NCBI RefSeq assembly: GCF_002101335.1 | Contig: NZ_CP020773.1 | Location: 930,001-994,000, forward strand | Length of the DNA: 64,000 nucleotides | From: Staphylococcus lutrae | GTDB lineage: Bacteria; Bacillota; Bacilli; Staphylococcales; Staphylococcaceae | Direction of reading: 5' to 3' | Shown here: positions 8,595 through 17,533 of the stretch, in pieces | Position numbering within the stretch: position 1 is the stretch's first letter | How the letters are laid out: the number at the start of each line of letters is the position of its first letter | Notes under the pieces: model-generated | Told to the model about the DNA's origin: nothing | The model's input: the letters and a program-made list of their open reading frames with translations, nothing else | The model's database searches: none | Translations under genes and position numbers: made by a program

Positions 8595-10787
8595 ATGAAT
8601 CATTTACTGACAGTTGTTGTCCCATTTTACAATAATGAATCTCACATTGAGGCATCTATTCAATCATTAATTGCTCAAACGAATCAAAATTTTGAATTAA
8701 TCCTCATTAATGATGGTTCCACGGATCAAAGCGAAACATTACTCTTCAATCAATTGAATCATTATGATAAACCCATTAAATACATTAAACATGACCAAAA
8801 TTTTGGCCATGGGCACGCAAGAAATGACGGTATTTCAAATGTAGAAACGCCCTTTTTTATGTTTCTTGATGCAGATGATGTATTGACACCTTGTGCAATA
8901 GATACATATTTAAATCTTTTGAATCAACCGCTTACTATTGTTGCACCCATTCACCCTTTCACAGAGCTACCTACTGTTCAATTAGACAATGAACAAGTCA
9001 AAACAGCACGTTGTTCAATTCGTGGGAATGAAGGTCTGTTCATCGATCGATATTCTGTGTGTAATATTATTTTTGATACTGCAATTGTCCATAAAAATCA
9101 CATTCGATTCCATCATGAATCACGACGATACTCTGATATTTCTTTTTTAATTGCATATATGAAACATATCAAAGCATTTATCAATATTGAAAATGCGCCG
9201 TTTTATTATGTTGGAGAAGTGTATGATCCATTTACAACTACGAAATTAACATCTCAAGCATTCGAACATGTTTTTACTGACTATGTTTTCAGTTTGATGG
9301 ATGCACTTGAATGCGCTGACAACCCTCAAGTTCGTCACTTACTACTTATTCAAATGTTAGAAAATATACGCCGTTCATTCGAGCCTTCTTTAAGTGATGT
9401 TCAAGAAAGATATCAATCTTTACATGTATTACTTAGTGACGTGATTCCAAAGCTTAAACCTGTCCTAAAAAAAGAAAAGAAATTATTATTTAGATTCGAA
9501 TTATGGCTTATCAAAATCCAACAATACGCTTTAGCATTTGCAGTCAATCGTACAAGAAATGATTTGAGATTGCTTAAAAATATCATCTTGTTAAAACCAA
9601 ATCAAGCATACTCAAAGTATCAACTTTTCAATACAACACGGATGGTTAAGAATGATGTGGTCGTTTTCGAGTCTTTTGGTGGAAAAAATTATAGTGATAG
9701 TCCTCAATATATTTATGAGTATATGAAAACCGCATACCCCCATTTAAATTATTACTGGATTTTTAGAGATATGGATGACCCATCGATTCCAAACCATGTT
9801 CAAAAAATACAAAAGGGCAGCGCAGATTATTATCGTATTTTTAGTAAAGCACGTATTTGGGTCAGTAATGCACGACTCCCTTTATCGATTAAAAAGAAAC
9901 CGAATCAACTCTACATTCAGACTTGGCATGGGACGCCGTTGAAACGCTTAGCAAACGATATGAAGACCGTACGTTTACCGAATACAACAACAGCGCTTTA
10001 CAAAAAGAATTTCTATCTTGCTACGCGACGTTGGGATTATTTAATTTCACCCAATCCCTATTCATCCAAGATTTTCCAATCTGCTTTTTGGATGACACCA
10101 GATAAAATTTTAGAAATCGGATACCCGAGGAACGATATTTTAGTCACGCATCAAAATGATATCTCACTGCAACATCATATCAAGCAGGCGCTCAACATTC
10201 CTCAAGATAAAAAAGTCATTCTATATGCGCCGACATGGAGAGATGATGAATATGGAGAAATCGGGCAATACACTTTTGACCTCAAAATTGATTTATCACG
10301 TTTACAACAAGCTGTCGGTGATGATTATGTGATATTATTGCGAATGCACTACCTCATCGCAAATGCACTTGATTTACATGATCACGAAGATTTTGCAATT
10401 GATGTGTCAAGCTATAGTGATATTTCAAAATTATATTTAATCAGTGATTGCTTGATTACAGATTATTCTTCTGTCATGTTTGATTATGGCATTTTAAAAC
10501 GACCACAGTTGTTCTTTGCTTATGACATAGAGAAATATGCTAAGGATTTACGTGGGTTTTATATCGACTATCATACCGATTTGCCAGGCCCTATATATAC
10601 GGATTCTGAGTCACTGATTGAAGGATTAAAAAATATCGATCACATTGCACACACCTACCAACCACAAATTGAAGCATTTCATCAGCGTTTTTGTGCAACA
10701 GAAAAAGGACATGCCGCCCAATATATTGGTGATTTCATTTACGATGAAATTCAAAAGTCATCTCGTATGAAAAAAAACAAAAAATAA
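8595..10787 (+). CDS. Bifunctional GT2 glycosyltransferase / CDP-glycerol-type glycerophosphotransferase
   Basis: This 730-residue enzyme has the opposite domain order to its neighbour. The N-terminal GT-A domain (about 1-230) has VVVPFYNNESHI, LINDGSTDQS (about 36-45) and FLDADD (about 89-94), the DxD metal/nucleotide-sugar site. The C-terminal half is a TagF-type polyol-phosphate transferase: TWHGTPLKR (about 443-451) with the catalytic His, YAPTWRDDE (about 542-550) and ITDYSSVMFDYG (about 619-630). It should transfer a sugar and glycerol- or ribitol-phosphate units to a wall glycopolymer at the cytoplasmic membrane. The ATG has GGAGGG 4 nt upstream. It is monocistronic and ends at a strong terminator. 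Confidence 0.85.
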   Translation: MNHLLTVVVPFYNNESHIEASIQSLIAQTNQNFELILINDGSTDQSETLLFNQLNHYDKPIKYIKHDQNFGHGHARNDGISNVETPFFMFLDADDVLTPCAIDTYLNLLNQPLTIVAPIHPFTELPTVQLDNEQVKTARCSIRGNEGLFIDRYSVCNIIFDTAIVHKNHIRFHHESRRYSDISFLIAYMKHIKAFINIENAPFYYVGEVYDPFTTTKLTSQAFEHVFTDYVFSLMDALECADNPQVRHLLLIQMLENIRRSFEPSLSDVQERYQSLHVLLSDVIPKLKPVLKKEKKLLFRFELWLIKIQQYALAFAVNRTRNDLRLLKNIILLKPNQAYSKYQLFNTTRMVKNDVVVFESFGGKNYSDSPQYIYEYMKTAYPHLNYYWIFRDMDDPSIPNHVQKIQKGSADYYRIFSKARIWVSNARLPLSIKKKPNQLYIQTWHGTPLKRLANDMKTVRLPNTTTALYKKNFYLATRRWDYLISPNPYSSKIFQSAFWMTPDKILEIGYPRNDILVTHQNDISLQHHIKQALNIPQDKKVILYAPTWRDDEYGEIGQYTFDLKIDLSRLQQAVGDDYVILLRMHYLIANALDLHDHEDFAIDVSSYSDISKLYLISDCLITDYSSVMFDYGILKRPQLFFAYDIEKYAKDLRGFYIDYHTDLPGPIYTDSESLIEGLKNIDHIAHTYQPQIEAFHQRFCATEKGHAAQYIGDFIYDEIQKSSRMKKNKK

Positions 10788-10808
10788 TCGTTTCTAATCA
10801 TTAAAAAC

Positions 10809-10842
10809 GCGCATTTCTGTCCGTTTCCAAACAGAAATGCGC
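10809..10842. terminator. Terminator after the GT2/TagF-type gene
   Basis: A 12-bp perfect stem (gcgcatttctgt / acagaaatgcgc) with a 10-nt loop is followed by ttctctttt. It lies between the convergent transferase and ABC transporter genes. Confidence 0.85.
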
Positions 10843-10889
10843 TTCTCTTTTATGATATGTTCTTCTGCATGCCTAAAATAGCACAACCC

Positions 10890-11591
10890 TTATGTCTCAT
10901 TTGATTCATAAAGCGATAACAATGATTTTGTGTACGGCACACGAGCCGAATCAAATAACGCTTCAATCGGAAATTCGTCTACAATTTGGCCTTGGTGTAA
11001 GACCACCATACGTGATACCCATTTTTGTAGAAATGTGATGTCATGGGAGATCACGACCATGGCACATTGCGTTCTCTCTGCGTGTCGCTTCAATTGCTCC
11101 GCCAACCGATCTGCTGCTATGACATCTAAGTGTGCGGTTATTTCGTCACAAATCAACAACTCAGGTTGTAGCATTAATGTACGAATCACATTAAAACGTT
11201 GTAACTGTCCGCCGCTTAATGCAGACGGATAACGCTGTAGCAATGCATGCGACAATCCCATTGTTGCCATTAAATCATCACGATAATCCACTATTTGTTG
11301 CTGATGTGCTTGATGATGCGACAACGCTTCATTCAAAGCACTCGCAAGCGTCATTTTCGGGTTAAAGGCATGGCTTGCGTGCTGTAAAATGGGCAATGCA
11401 CTTTGAAATGTCGTTGTTACCGTTCCAGATTGTCCTGTACGTTCACCTAACATCACATGTGCTAATGTTGATTTTCCAGAACCACTTTCACCGACAATGC
11501 CCACAACTTCATGGGCGCCAATGGTTAAGGAGACATCGTTTAATGCAAGTGTCTCTTTATATTGGACCGTTACATGTTCTAATTTAATCAT
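10890..11591 (-). CDS. nikE: Nickel/peptide ABC transporter ATP-binding protein (second ATPase)
   Basis: This 233-residue ATPase is the last gene of the five-gene transporter operon. Walker A is GESGSGKST (about 34-42), the ABC signature is LSGGQLQR and Walker B is LLICDEITAHLD. It would pair with the preceding ATPase to drive the two permeases. It starts in a 4-bp ATGA overlap with the previous stop, showing translational coupling. It is shorter than typical OppF proteins (about 300 residues) because the C-terminal oligopeptide/dipeptide extension is missing, as in staphylococcal Opp2/Nik and Cnt ATPases. The Nik assignment rests on the operon's binding protein. Confidence 0.75.
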   Translation of the reverse strand: MIKLEHVTVQYKETLALNDVSLTIGAHEVVGIVGESGSGKSTLAHVMLGERTGQSGTVTTTFQSALPILQHASHAFNPKMTLASALNEALSHHQAHQQQIVDYRDDLMATMGLSHALLQRYPSALSGGQLQRFNVIRTLMLQPELLICDEITAHLDVIAADRLAEQLKRHAERTQCAMVVISHDITFLQKWVSRMVVLHQGQIVDEFPIEALFDSARVPYTKSLLSLYESNET

Positions 11592-12361
11592 TTCACTTCA
11601 CCTTGTTTCAGTAGACTTCGATGGCGAAAAAGATACGCACTGTATGGATGAATATGCGTCGATTGAAAATGATTCATATCTCCATCATCCACGATGTGTC
11701 CGTCTTTCATCACATAGATATAATCACTAAAACGATAAACATGTGTTAAATTATGCGTCACGACCAACAAAGTCACATCATGCTGTTTTGCCAAATGATG
11801 TAGTAATGTCATGATTTGATGACCTGTCACAGCATCTAATGCCGCTGTCGGTTCGTCTGCGATAATCAACTTCGGCTCTAGCATCATGACACTTGCAATC
11901 AACACGCGTTCGAGTTGTCCACCCGATAGCATAAAACGATAGCGTTTAGACAAATCGATGTGGTCTAAACCTACCCATGCCAAAGCTTTTTGAACTTGCT
12001 GCGCTGCGACTTGACGCGAGACTTGATAATGTTGTCGATAAATGCCAATCAACTGTTTGCCTATTGTCGTATGGTCGTTAAAACTATGCGTGTAATCTTG
12101 TGATATATAGCCCACTTGTCGCCCTAAATAAGGTTTCAATGTCTCGATTGTTTGTCCACAATATTGCCACGTATCATAAGTCATCTCAAAATGAGGGGGT
12201 AACGCACCTAACAATGCACGAATCAACAAACTTTTACCTACACCACTTTCCCCGATTAAAACATTGACTTGCGACTCGTACAACACCAAATCTAAGGCTT
12301 CAAGTTTTGTATGCACACCTTGTCTCACAGTTAGATTGTTTATGTTTAACAACTTATTCAT
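11588..12361 (-). CDS. nikD: Nickel/peptide ABC transporter ATP-binding protein (first ATPase)
   Basis: The 257-residue ATPase has Walker A GESGVGKSL, the signature LSGGQLERV and Walker B LIIADEPTAALD, followed by the H-loop VTHNL. I place the start at the ATG at 12361 (MNKLLNINNL), because GAGGAG lies 10 nt upstream; the frame stays open a further 14 codons with no ribosome binding site. The start overlaps the 3' end of the permease gene by 8 bp. It forms the ATPase pair with the next gene and is cytosolic. Confidence 0.75.
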   Translation of the reverse strand: MNKLLNINNLTVRQGVHTKLEALDLVLYESQVNVLIGESGVGKSLLIRALLGALPPHFEMTYDTWQYCGQTIETLKPYLGRQVGYISQDYTHSFNDHTTIGKQLIGIYRQHYQVSRQVAAQQVQKALAWVGLDHIDLSKRYRFMLSGGQLERVLIASVMMLEPKLIIADEPTAALDAVTGHQIMTLLHHLAKQHDVTLLVVTHNLTHVYRFSDYIYVMKDGHIVDDGDMNHFQSTHIHPYSAYLFRHRSLLKQGEVK

Positions 12362-13184
12362 GTTCTCGATGCTCCTCTTGAGTAAAATAATCACGTAAAG
12401 CATCCCCAGTTAGTTGAAAAATGAGAATCGTTATCGCAATCATGACTGCTGGCGCAAACAATAAGATTGGTGTCGAGGTCATAAAATCACGTCCCGCATT
12501 TAACATCTCGCCCCATTCTGGAGATGGCGGTTGTGCACCCAATCCTAAAAATGATAATGAAGAAATATAAAGTATATTTTTCCCAAAATCAACCGTCGCT
12601 ACTACGAGTATAGATGGCAGCACGTGTGGTAAAAAATGACGAAACATGATTTGCCATGTGGATACGCGATATAACTTGGCCATCCGAATGTAATCCATTT
12701 CACGTAAACTGGCAACGATTGTGCGCGTCAGTCGCGTATAGGTCATCCATCTGAGTAGCACCATCGCCCATACAATGTTCCAAATACTTGGTTTCAATAA
12801 ACTCGCCATTGCGATAATTAAAACAAATTCAGGAATGCTTAATCCAATATCAACAATCCGCATTGTTAAGCGTTCCATTCTCCCTCTAAAATAGCCAGCA
12901 ATCATTCCGATTGGTACACCGATGACAACTGTGAGCAAGATCGTCACCAAGCTCACTAATAACGTATAGCGTGCCCCAATGATCAATCGCGCAAATAGAT
13001 CTCGTCCATAATCATCTGTTCCAAGCCAATGCGCCAGACTCATCGGTAAAAATTGTGCATCCAACTTTACTTCAAGCGCGGCATTCGATGATACAAAAAA
13101 TTGTGCAATGATTAAAATAAAAACATATCCTACACAAATCCAAACCATTTTAGGTAATTGAAGTAGTTGTCGTCGTTGCATCAT
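12354..13184 (-). CDS. nikC: Nickel/peptide ABC transporter permease (second)
   Basis: The 276-residue inner-membrane subunit is of the OppC/DppC/NikC type. It has an N-terminal anchor helix (about 13-30), then LGTDDYGRDLFARLIIGAR (about 53-71), the family's hallmark. About five more membrane segments follow, with the EAA-loop region REMDYIRMAKLYRVS (about 160-174) that contacts the ATPases. GAGGTG lies 5 nt before the ATG. It overlaps both neighbours by a few bases, as expected in a tightly coupled operon. Confidence 0.85.
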   Translation of the reverse strand: MMQRRQLLQLPKMVWICVGYVFILIIAQFFVSSNAALEVKLDAQFLPMSLAHWLGTDDYGRDLFARLIIGARYTLLVSLVTILLTVVIGVPIGMIAGYFRGRMERLTMRIVDIGLSIPEFVLIIAMASLLKPSIWNIVWAMVLLRWMTYTRLTRTIVASLREMDYIRMAKLYRVSTWQIMFRHFLPHVLPSILVVATVDFGKNILYISSLSFLGLGAQPPSPEWGEMLNAGRDFMTSTPILLFAPAVMIAITILIFQLTGDALRDYFTQEEHREHE

Positions 13185-14167
13185 GAAGACACCTCTAACG
13201 TTGCCTTTTCTGCCGCTTCTACATTACGACTTTGGCGCATATAACGTTGTTTAGGATCTAATAGTAAGACGATCGCATCACTCGCTAAATTCGCAAGTAC
13301 AACCATCAATCCGAGCATCAATACTATCCCTTGAATCACAGGGTAATCTCGCGCGCGAATACTATCAACCAAAAATTGACCCAGTCCTGGGATGCCGAAG
13401 ACATTTTCAATCACGACAGTCCCTCCTATTAAACTACCGATAGATAACCCTAAAATAGTCACAATAGGGACTAATGCAGGTTTTAGTACATCCGTAAAAA
13501 AAATGTATCGTTCTGACAACCCTCTCAATCTGGATGCAGCCACTTCACGACTGCGATACAAATCGATGACATGCGCACGCATAAGACGCACGTAGTACGC
13601 ACTCATTCCGACGCTCATGGCGATGACCGGCAGCACGAGTTGACTGATAGAACCATAGCCAGAAACCGGTAAGATTTTAAGGCGTAACGCAAAAACATGA
13701 AGCAATAACATGCCTAAAAAGAATGATGGCAAACTCACAGTCACCGATGTCAGGATTCGAATCGTTCGATCAAGATGGCCATTCGGGTATCGTGCTGCTA
13801 AGACCCCTAACGGCAATGCGACAGCCATGACCACAATGATTGTTAAAATCGCAATGGTCAACGTGGGCGGTGTATAGAAGCCGATTTCCTGTATGACGGG
13901 TCGCCCTGTTTGATAACTCGTACCGAAATCCAATTGCAAAATATTGCCAAGCCAACGACCATATTGAACCCACCACGAATCATTCAACCCGTAGTGCACA
14001 CGAGTGGCTTCAATTGCCGATTTAGAAACATTGGCATCGCCCACATGTAAAATTTGGTTCACGGGATCCCCTGGCGTACTTTTCATCAAAATGAACGTAA
14101 TCGTTGCCAAGACCCACAATACAATGACCATTTTCACCAAAGATGTTAATAGTCGCTTAATGGTCAT
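13181..14167 (-). CDS. nikB: Nickel/peptide ABC transporter permease (first)
   Basis: The 328-residue permease is of the OppB/DppB/NikB type. The N-terminal KRLLTSLVKMVIVLWVLATI helix is followed by STPGDPVNQIL, the family signature. The EAA region is SREVAASRLRGLSERYIFF, and the last helix is preceded by RARDYPVIQGIVL. I choose the ATG at 14167 (MTIKRLL); an in-frame TTG four codons upstream is the alternative. The gene overlaps the end of the binding-protein gene by about 11 bp and the next permease by 4 bp. Together with NikC it forms the membrane channel. Confidence 0.85.
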   Translation of the reverse strand: MTIKRLLTSLVKMVIVLWVLATITFILMKSTPGDPVNQILHVGDANVSKSAIEATRVHYGLNDSWWVQYGRWLGNILQLDFGTSYQTGRPVIQEIGFYTPPTLTIAILTIIVVMAVALPLGVLAARYPNGHLDRTIRILTSVTVSLPSFFLGMLLLHVFALRLKILPVSGYGSISQLVLPVIAMSVGMSAYYVRLMRAHVIDLYRSREVAASRLRGLSERYIFFTDVLKPALVPIVTILGLSIGSLIGGTVVIENVFGIPGLGQFLVDSIRARDYPVIQGIVLMLGLMVVLANLASDAIVLLLDPKQRYMRQSRNVEAAEKATLEVSS

Positions 14168-15653
14168 CTTTAATATCAACCTTATCGTCCACCAAATAAA
14201 TGCCTTCAGGTGTTGCTTTAAAGTGAGTTACATCTTTATTCAGACCGTCAATGGTATCATTATACGTAATAAAACTTGCCGGGATATCTTGTGCCGCTTT
14301 ATCGATAATCGCATTCGCTAATTTTTCTCGTTCTTTTTTATCAACAGTATGATTCAACGTATCAATCATACGAGAGACTTCTGCGTTGCGGTAAGCCCCT
14401 TTATTCGTCGAACCATCTTGATGGAATGCTTGGTTAAAGAAGTATCCCGTATCCCCACGTGGAATTGTACCAAAACTATACATCGTTGCATCCCATTGTG
14501 AACGATTTTCCAAGTAACCTTCAATATCATCTACATTGCGAATTTCGATATCAATGTGCGCTTTTTTAGCATCTGATTGAATGACTTGTGCCATTTTAGG
14601 TAACTCTGGGCGTCCTTCATATGTGACTAACTGAATTTTCAATGGATGCGCCTCATTATAGCCCGCATCTTCCATTAACTTTTTCGCACCTTCAATATCT
14701 TGATTTTCGACTTGACGCTTTTGAATAAAATCCAATTGATCGTTGAAAGGTCCGGTTGCTGGTTTTGCATAACCTTGAGACACATTTTTTGCAATCCCTT
14801 TTCTATCGATGACTTTATCTAAAGCTTCTCGCACTTCACGTGTCATCTTTTTACTTTCTTGGTTATATATCATCATTTGAGTGCGATAACCTGAGACATG
14901 AGACACTTTTGTTTGCACATCTTTTTCAATTTGTCGCACGCGATTCACAGGGACATCAGTAATTAAATCCGCTTTCCCTGATTCAAGATGGCTGACGCGT
15001 GTATTTCCATCTTCTTGATAAGTAACGGTCACACCATCTAATTTCGGTTTGCCACGCCAATATTGCGCATTGCGATCCAACGTGATTTTTTGAGCACGTT
15101 GATATGATTTCACTTGATAAGGCCCTGTGCCCACTGGTTTTGCATCGATGTCCGTCTTTGCATCTGCATCAAAAATAGCCACAAACGGGTTTGCGAGTTC
15201 TGATGCAAGCTCAGGATAAGCAGACGTTGTCGTTATCGTCACTTTCTGACCGTCCGCTTCAATCATTTTAATAGGTAAAGTCGATTTCACGAATGGGCTG
15301 TCTTTCAATGCCTTTTCCAAACTTTTTTTGACTTTTTCACCCGTTAACGGCGTCCCATTTTGAAATTTAATATCGTCTCTCAATGTCATTTCTAACTTTT
15401 CTGGAGAGATTTGTTGATAGTTTTTTACGAGCCAAGGCTGTACTTCTCCATCTTTGGACACTTTGAATAACGACTCCGCTGCACCAACACGTACTGCAAC
15501 ATCTGTTTCATAAGGAGCAATAGATGTTGTCTTCAGCGGAATTTCCACATCCAATACTTTATTTTTAGCATTTTCGCTACGCTCTCCTGTTCCACAGCTT
15601 GCTAACAATAATGATGTTGTCGTTAAAATGGCGAGTGAATGCTTCAATTTCAT
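14157..15653 (-). CDS. nikA: Nickel/peptide ABC transporter substrate-binding lipoprotein
   Basis: This 498-residue lipoprotein has lipobox LLAS-C20 and belongs to the SBP_bac_5 family (peptide/nickel cluster C). Internal markers are FQNGTPLTGEKVKKSLEKAL (about 97-116), PVGTGPYQVKSYQ and DATMYSFGTIPRGDTGYFFN. From memory the sequence resembles the S. aureus Opp2A/NikA-type protein, with VEIPLKTTSIAPYETDV after the lipobox; a search should confirm this. It would capture nickel or cobalt complexed with histidine-like ligands, or short peptides, outside the membrane. It is the first gene of the operon, with its own promoter about 55 nt upstream. No staphylopine-synthesis genes (cntKLM) accompany it, which argues against Cnt. 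Confidence 0.75.
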   Translation of the reverse strand: MKLKHSLAILTTTSLLLASCGTGERSENAKNKVLDVEIPLKTTSIAPYETDVAVRVGAAESLFKVSKDGEVQPWLVKNYQQISPEKLEMTLRDDIKFQNGTPLTGEKVKKSLEKALKDSPFVKSTLPIKMIEADGQKVTITTTSAYPELASELANPFVAIFDADAKTDIDAKPVGTGPYQVKSYQRAQKITLDRNAQYWRGKPKLDGVTVTYQEDGNTRVSHLESGKADLITDVPVNRVRQIEKDVQTKVSHVSGYRTQMMIYNQESKKMTREVREALDKVIDRKGIAKNVSQGYAKPATGPFNDQLDFIQKRQVENQDIEGAKKLMEDAGYNEAHPLKIQLVTYEGRPELPKMAQVIQSDAKKAHIDIEIRNVDDIEGYLENRSQWDATMYSFGTIPRGDTGYFFNQAFHQDGSTNKGAYRNAEVSRMIDTLNHTVDKKEREKLANAIIDKAAQDIPASFITYNDTIDGLNKDVTHFKATPEGIYLVDDKVDIKDDH

Positions 15654-15704
15654 TTAAAAGCGCCTTCTTTCTTTTTATTATCTTTCTAAACACTCAACAT
15701 TAAT

Positions 15705-15710
15705 ATTATA
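15705..15710 (-). promoter_or_regulatory. -10 box of the nik operon promoter
   Basis: A perfect TATAAT on the minus strand lies about 50 nt before the binding-protein start, in the 100-bp gap after queH. The -35 region is weak. The operon can therefore be transcribed independently of queH. Confidence 0.5.
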
Positions 15711-15754
15711 TCAGAAAAGTATTTGCTTATTAAAACTATTTATTTTCGTTATCT

Positions 15755-16483
15755 TTATTTTTGCTTTTCAAGTTGATCCAAAAAGATTTTTGCTTGTTGA
15801 TTAATTGTTTTGAAATCAATCCCTTGTTGTTGTGCAGCAAACACGCAGCCACAATAGCATTGACGGAAAATGTCATAGTCTTGACACATCGTAATCGACC
15901 GTTCGTAACCTTTATTTTTCTTGAAATCACTCGGTAAATATTTCACATCGTACAATTGTTGCACATCTAAGCCGATTTCATTAATTAACTGTGCATTCTT
16001 TTTAGGAGATAAAGTAATCGCACTACCAAAATAATCAAATCCCATCTCTACTGCGGCTTCTGCAACCATTTCTAAACGCATTCCAAAGCATGCAGAGCAA
16101 CGTGCGCCCCCCTCTGGTTCCTCAGTAAGCCCACGCGACTTGGCCATTTTCATAAACTCGTGTGGTTTGTATGGCGCTTCAATATAACGAACTTGATTGC
16201 CCGTTCTTTCATTAAAGTCATGTACAAACTTTTCCTGAACGCGTGCACGGCGTAAATATTCGTTTTTAGGGTGAATATTTGGATTCGCAAAATAAATAGC
16301 GATATCCGCATACTCCGATAGAAACTCTAATGTATATGTACTACACGGTGCACAACAGCTATGTAATAACAATGAAGGCCGCTCGTTTTCACGTTGCCAA
16401 CTCATAATCATTTTTCTTAATACTTTGTCATAGTTAATTTTTTGGTTTTTCATCTTATTTAAAATCTGTTCCGCTTGAATCAT
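15755..16483 (-). CDS. queH: Epoxyqueuosine reductase QueH
   Basis: This cytosolic iron-sulfur enzyme catalyses the last step of queuosine tRNA modification, epoxyqueuosine to queuosine. The 242-residue form has the family's LLLHSCCAPCSTY (Cys43, Cys44, Cys47), the second cysteine pair in GGARCSACFGMR and the C-terminal CYCGC. I start at the ATG at 16483 (MIQAEQIL), 6 nt after GTGGGG. The frame is open 14 codons further upstream without a better site. It lies just upstream of the nik operon on the same strand, separated by 100 bp that hold a promoter. Confidence 0.9.
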   Translation of the reverse strand: MIQAEQILNKMKNQKINYDKVLRKMIMSWQRENERPSLLLHSCCAPCSTYTLEFLSEYADIAIYFANPNIHPKNEYLRRARVQEKFVHDFNERTGNQVRYIEAPYKPHEFMKMAKSRGLTEEPEGGARCSACFGMRLEMVAEAAVEMGFDYFGSAITLSPKKNAQLINEIGLDVQQLYDVKYLPSDFKKNKGYERSITMCQDYDIFRQCYCGCVFAAQQQGIDFKTINQQAKIFLDQLEKQK

Positions 16484-16608
16484 AAAATTCCCCACTTCAA
16501 CGTATGATATTTTTAGTAAATCCAATATAACATAAAAGGAAAGGCTATCGCCGACACAATATTAAGTTTTCCTCTTCATTTGTCATAATTAAAAATGGCA
16601 TTAAAAAA

Positions 16609-16624
16609 GTGGGGAATCCCCCAC
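16609..16624 (-). terminator. Terminator of the methyltransferase gene
   Basis: A short GC-rich stem gtgggg / ccccac is followed on the minus strand by a run of six T. It lies 10 nt after the methyltransferase stop. Confidence 0.75.
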
Positions 16625-16633
16625 CGCATTTCA

Positions 16634-17275
16634 TCATGATTGTGAACTTGCAAACGTCACCTGCATTTGCCAAGCGAAATGATTCAAACGTTCAAATTGA
16701 ATTTGTCCGCCAATTTTCATGACCATCTCTGTCAATACTGCTTTTAATGGATAATATTCTGTACGCAAATCTTCAACTAAATTGATATCTCCTTTATTTT
16801 TATATGTTTGGATTGTCTGTTCTCGCGCGTCTTCCGTTTCAAATAGCGTATCAATCAAAATGATTTGTCCCGCATCATTCAAAAATGACTTCATATAGGA
16901 TAACGCACGCTGTTTGTCTACATCGTTCAAATGATGAAAAGCAAAAGTCGACACAATCGTATCAAATTTGTGCTTCATCGGAATATCTAAAAAATGACCT
17001 GCCATCACCGGTATCCCTTTTTGATTCGCTATTTTTCTCATATCTTGAGAGGGATCAATTGCGATGACATCTTTTCCAGCACGAATGAGACGTTCTGTTA
17101 AATTACCTGTCCCAGCACCGATTTCAAGCACTTGACCTGTTGCACGTTTAACGACACTTGCTAACATGTCCGAATAACCGGCAAATACATCTTTATATTC
17201 ATTGTCATCCCCTGTATTCCAAACTGTTTCATCATAACGTTTTGCCCATTTTTCAAAGATATCCATGAATTCCAC
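16634..17275 (-). CDS. Class I SAM-dependent methyltransferase
   Basis: The 213-residue cytosolic protein has a Rossmann methyltransferase fold: motif I VLEIGAGTGNLTERL (about 49-63), the acidic residue of motif II in VIAIDPSQDM (about 71-80), and motif IV DTIVSTFAFHHL. This resembles YrrT-type and UbiE/COQ5-type methyltransferases acting on small molecules. The start is a GTG, which AGGAGG precedes by 7 nt; the ATG three codons further in is too far from it. It is monocistronic with its own terminator. The substrate is unknown. Confidence 0.8.
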   Translation of the reverse strand: MEFMDIFEKWAKRYDETVWNTGDDNEYKDVFAGYSDMLASVVKRATGQVLEIGAGTGNLTERLIRAGKDVIAIDPSQDMRKIANQKGIPVMAGHFLDIPMKHKFDTIVSTFAFHHLNDVDKQRALSYMKSFLNDAGQIILIDTLFETEDAREQTIQTYKNKGDINLVEDLRTEYYPLKAVLTEMVMKIGGQIQFERLNHFAWQMQVTFASSQS

Positions 17276-17477
17276 AATCCCGCCTCCTAATCCCTAGTAT
17301 TCTGATATGAATCATATAATAAAGCGCTGAATTTTGTCAATTTTAAATGCCTCGTCTATCGACAATAAACAGAACGAATGACGTGAGAACGCATTTTAAA
17401 ACAATCCATGAGACTTTATTCAACTTACAATAACGCATACGTCATGTTGAATTTCAATTGTTTTAGAATTAAAAATG

Positions 17478-17520
17478 CACCTTCAAAAGTTGAAAATCAA
17501 ACATCCAACTTCTGAAGGTG
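17478..17520 (-). terminator. Terminator of the YhgE/Pip gene
   Basis: The inverted repeat caccttcaaaagttg / caacttctgaaggtg (one mismatch) is followed on the minus strand by a T-rich stretch. It lies 14 nt after the stop at 17534. Confidence 0.85.
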
Positions 17521-17533
17521 TACATCGCTTTAT

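Noticed and set aside
10890..15653. Identification as the Cnt (staphylopine) transporter
   Set aside because: cntKLM are absent, and the binding protein looks more like the Opp2/Nik type.
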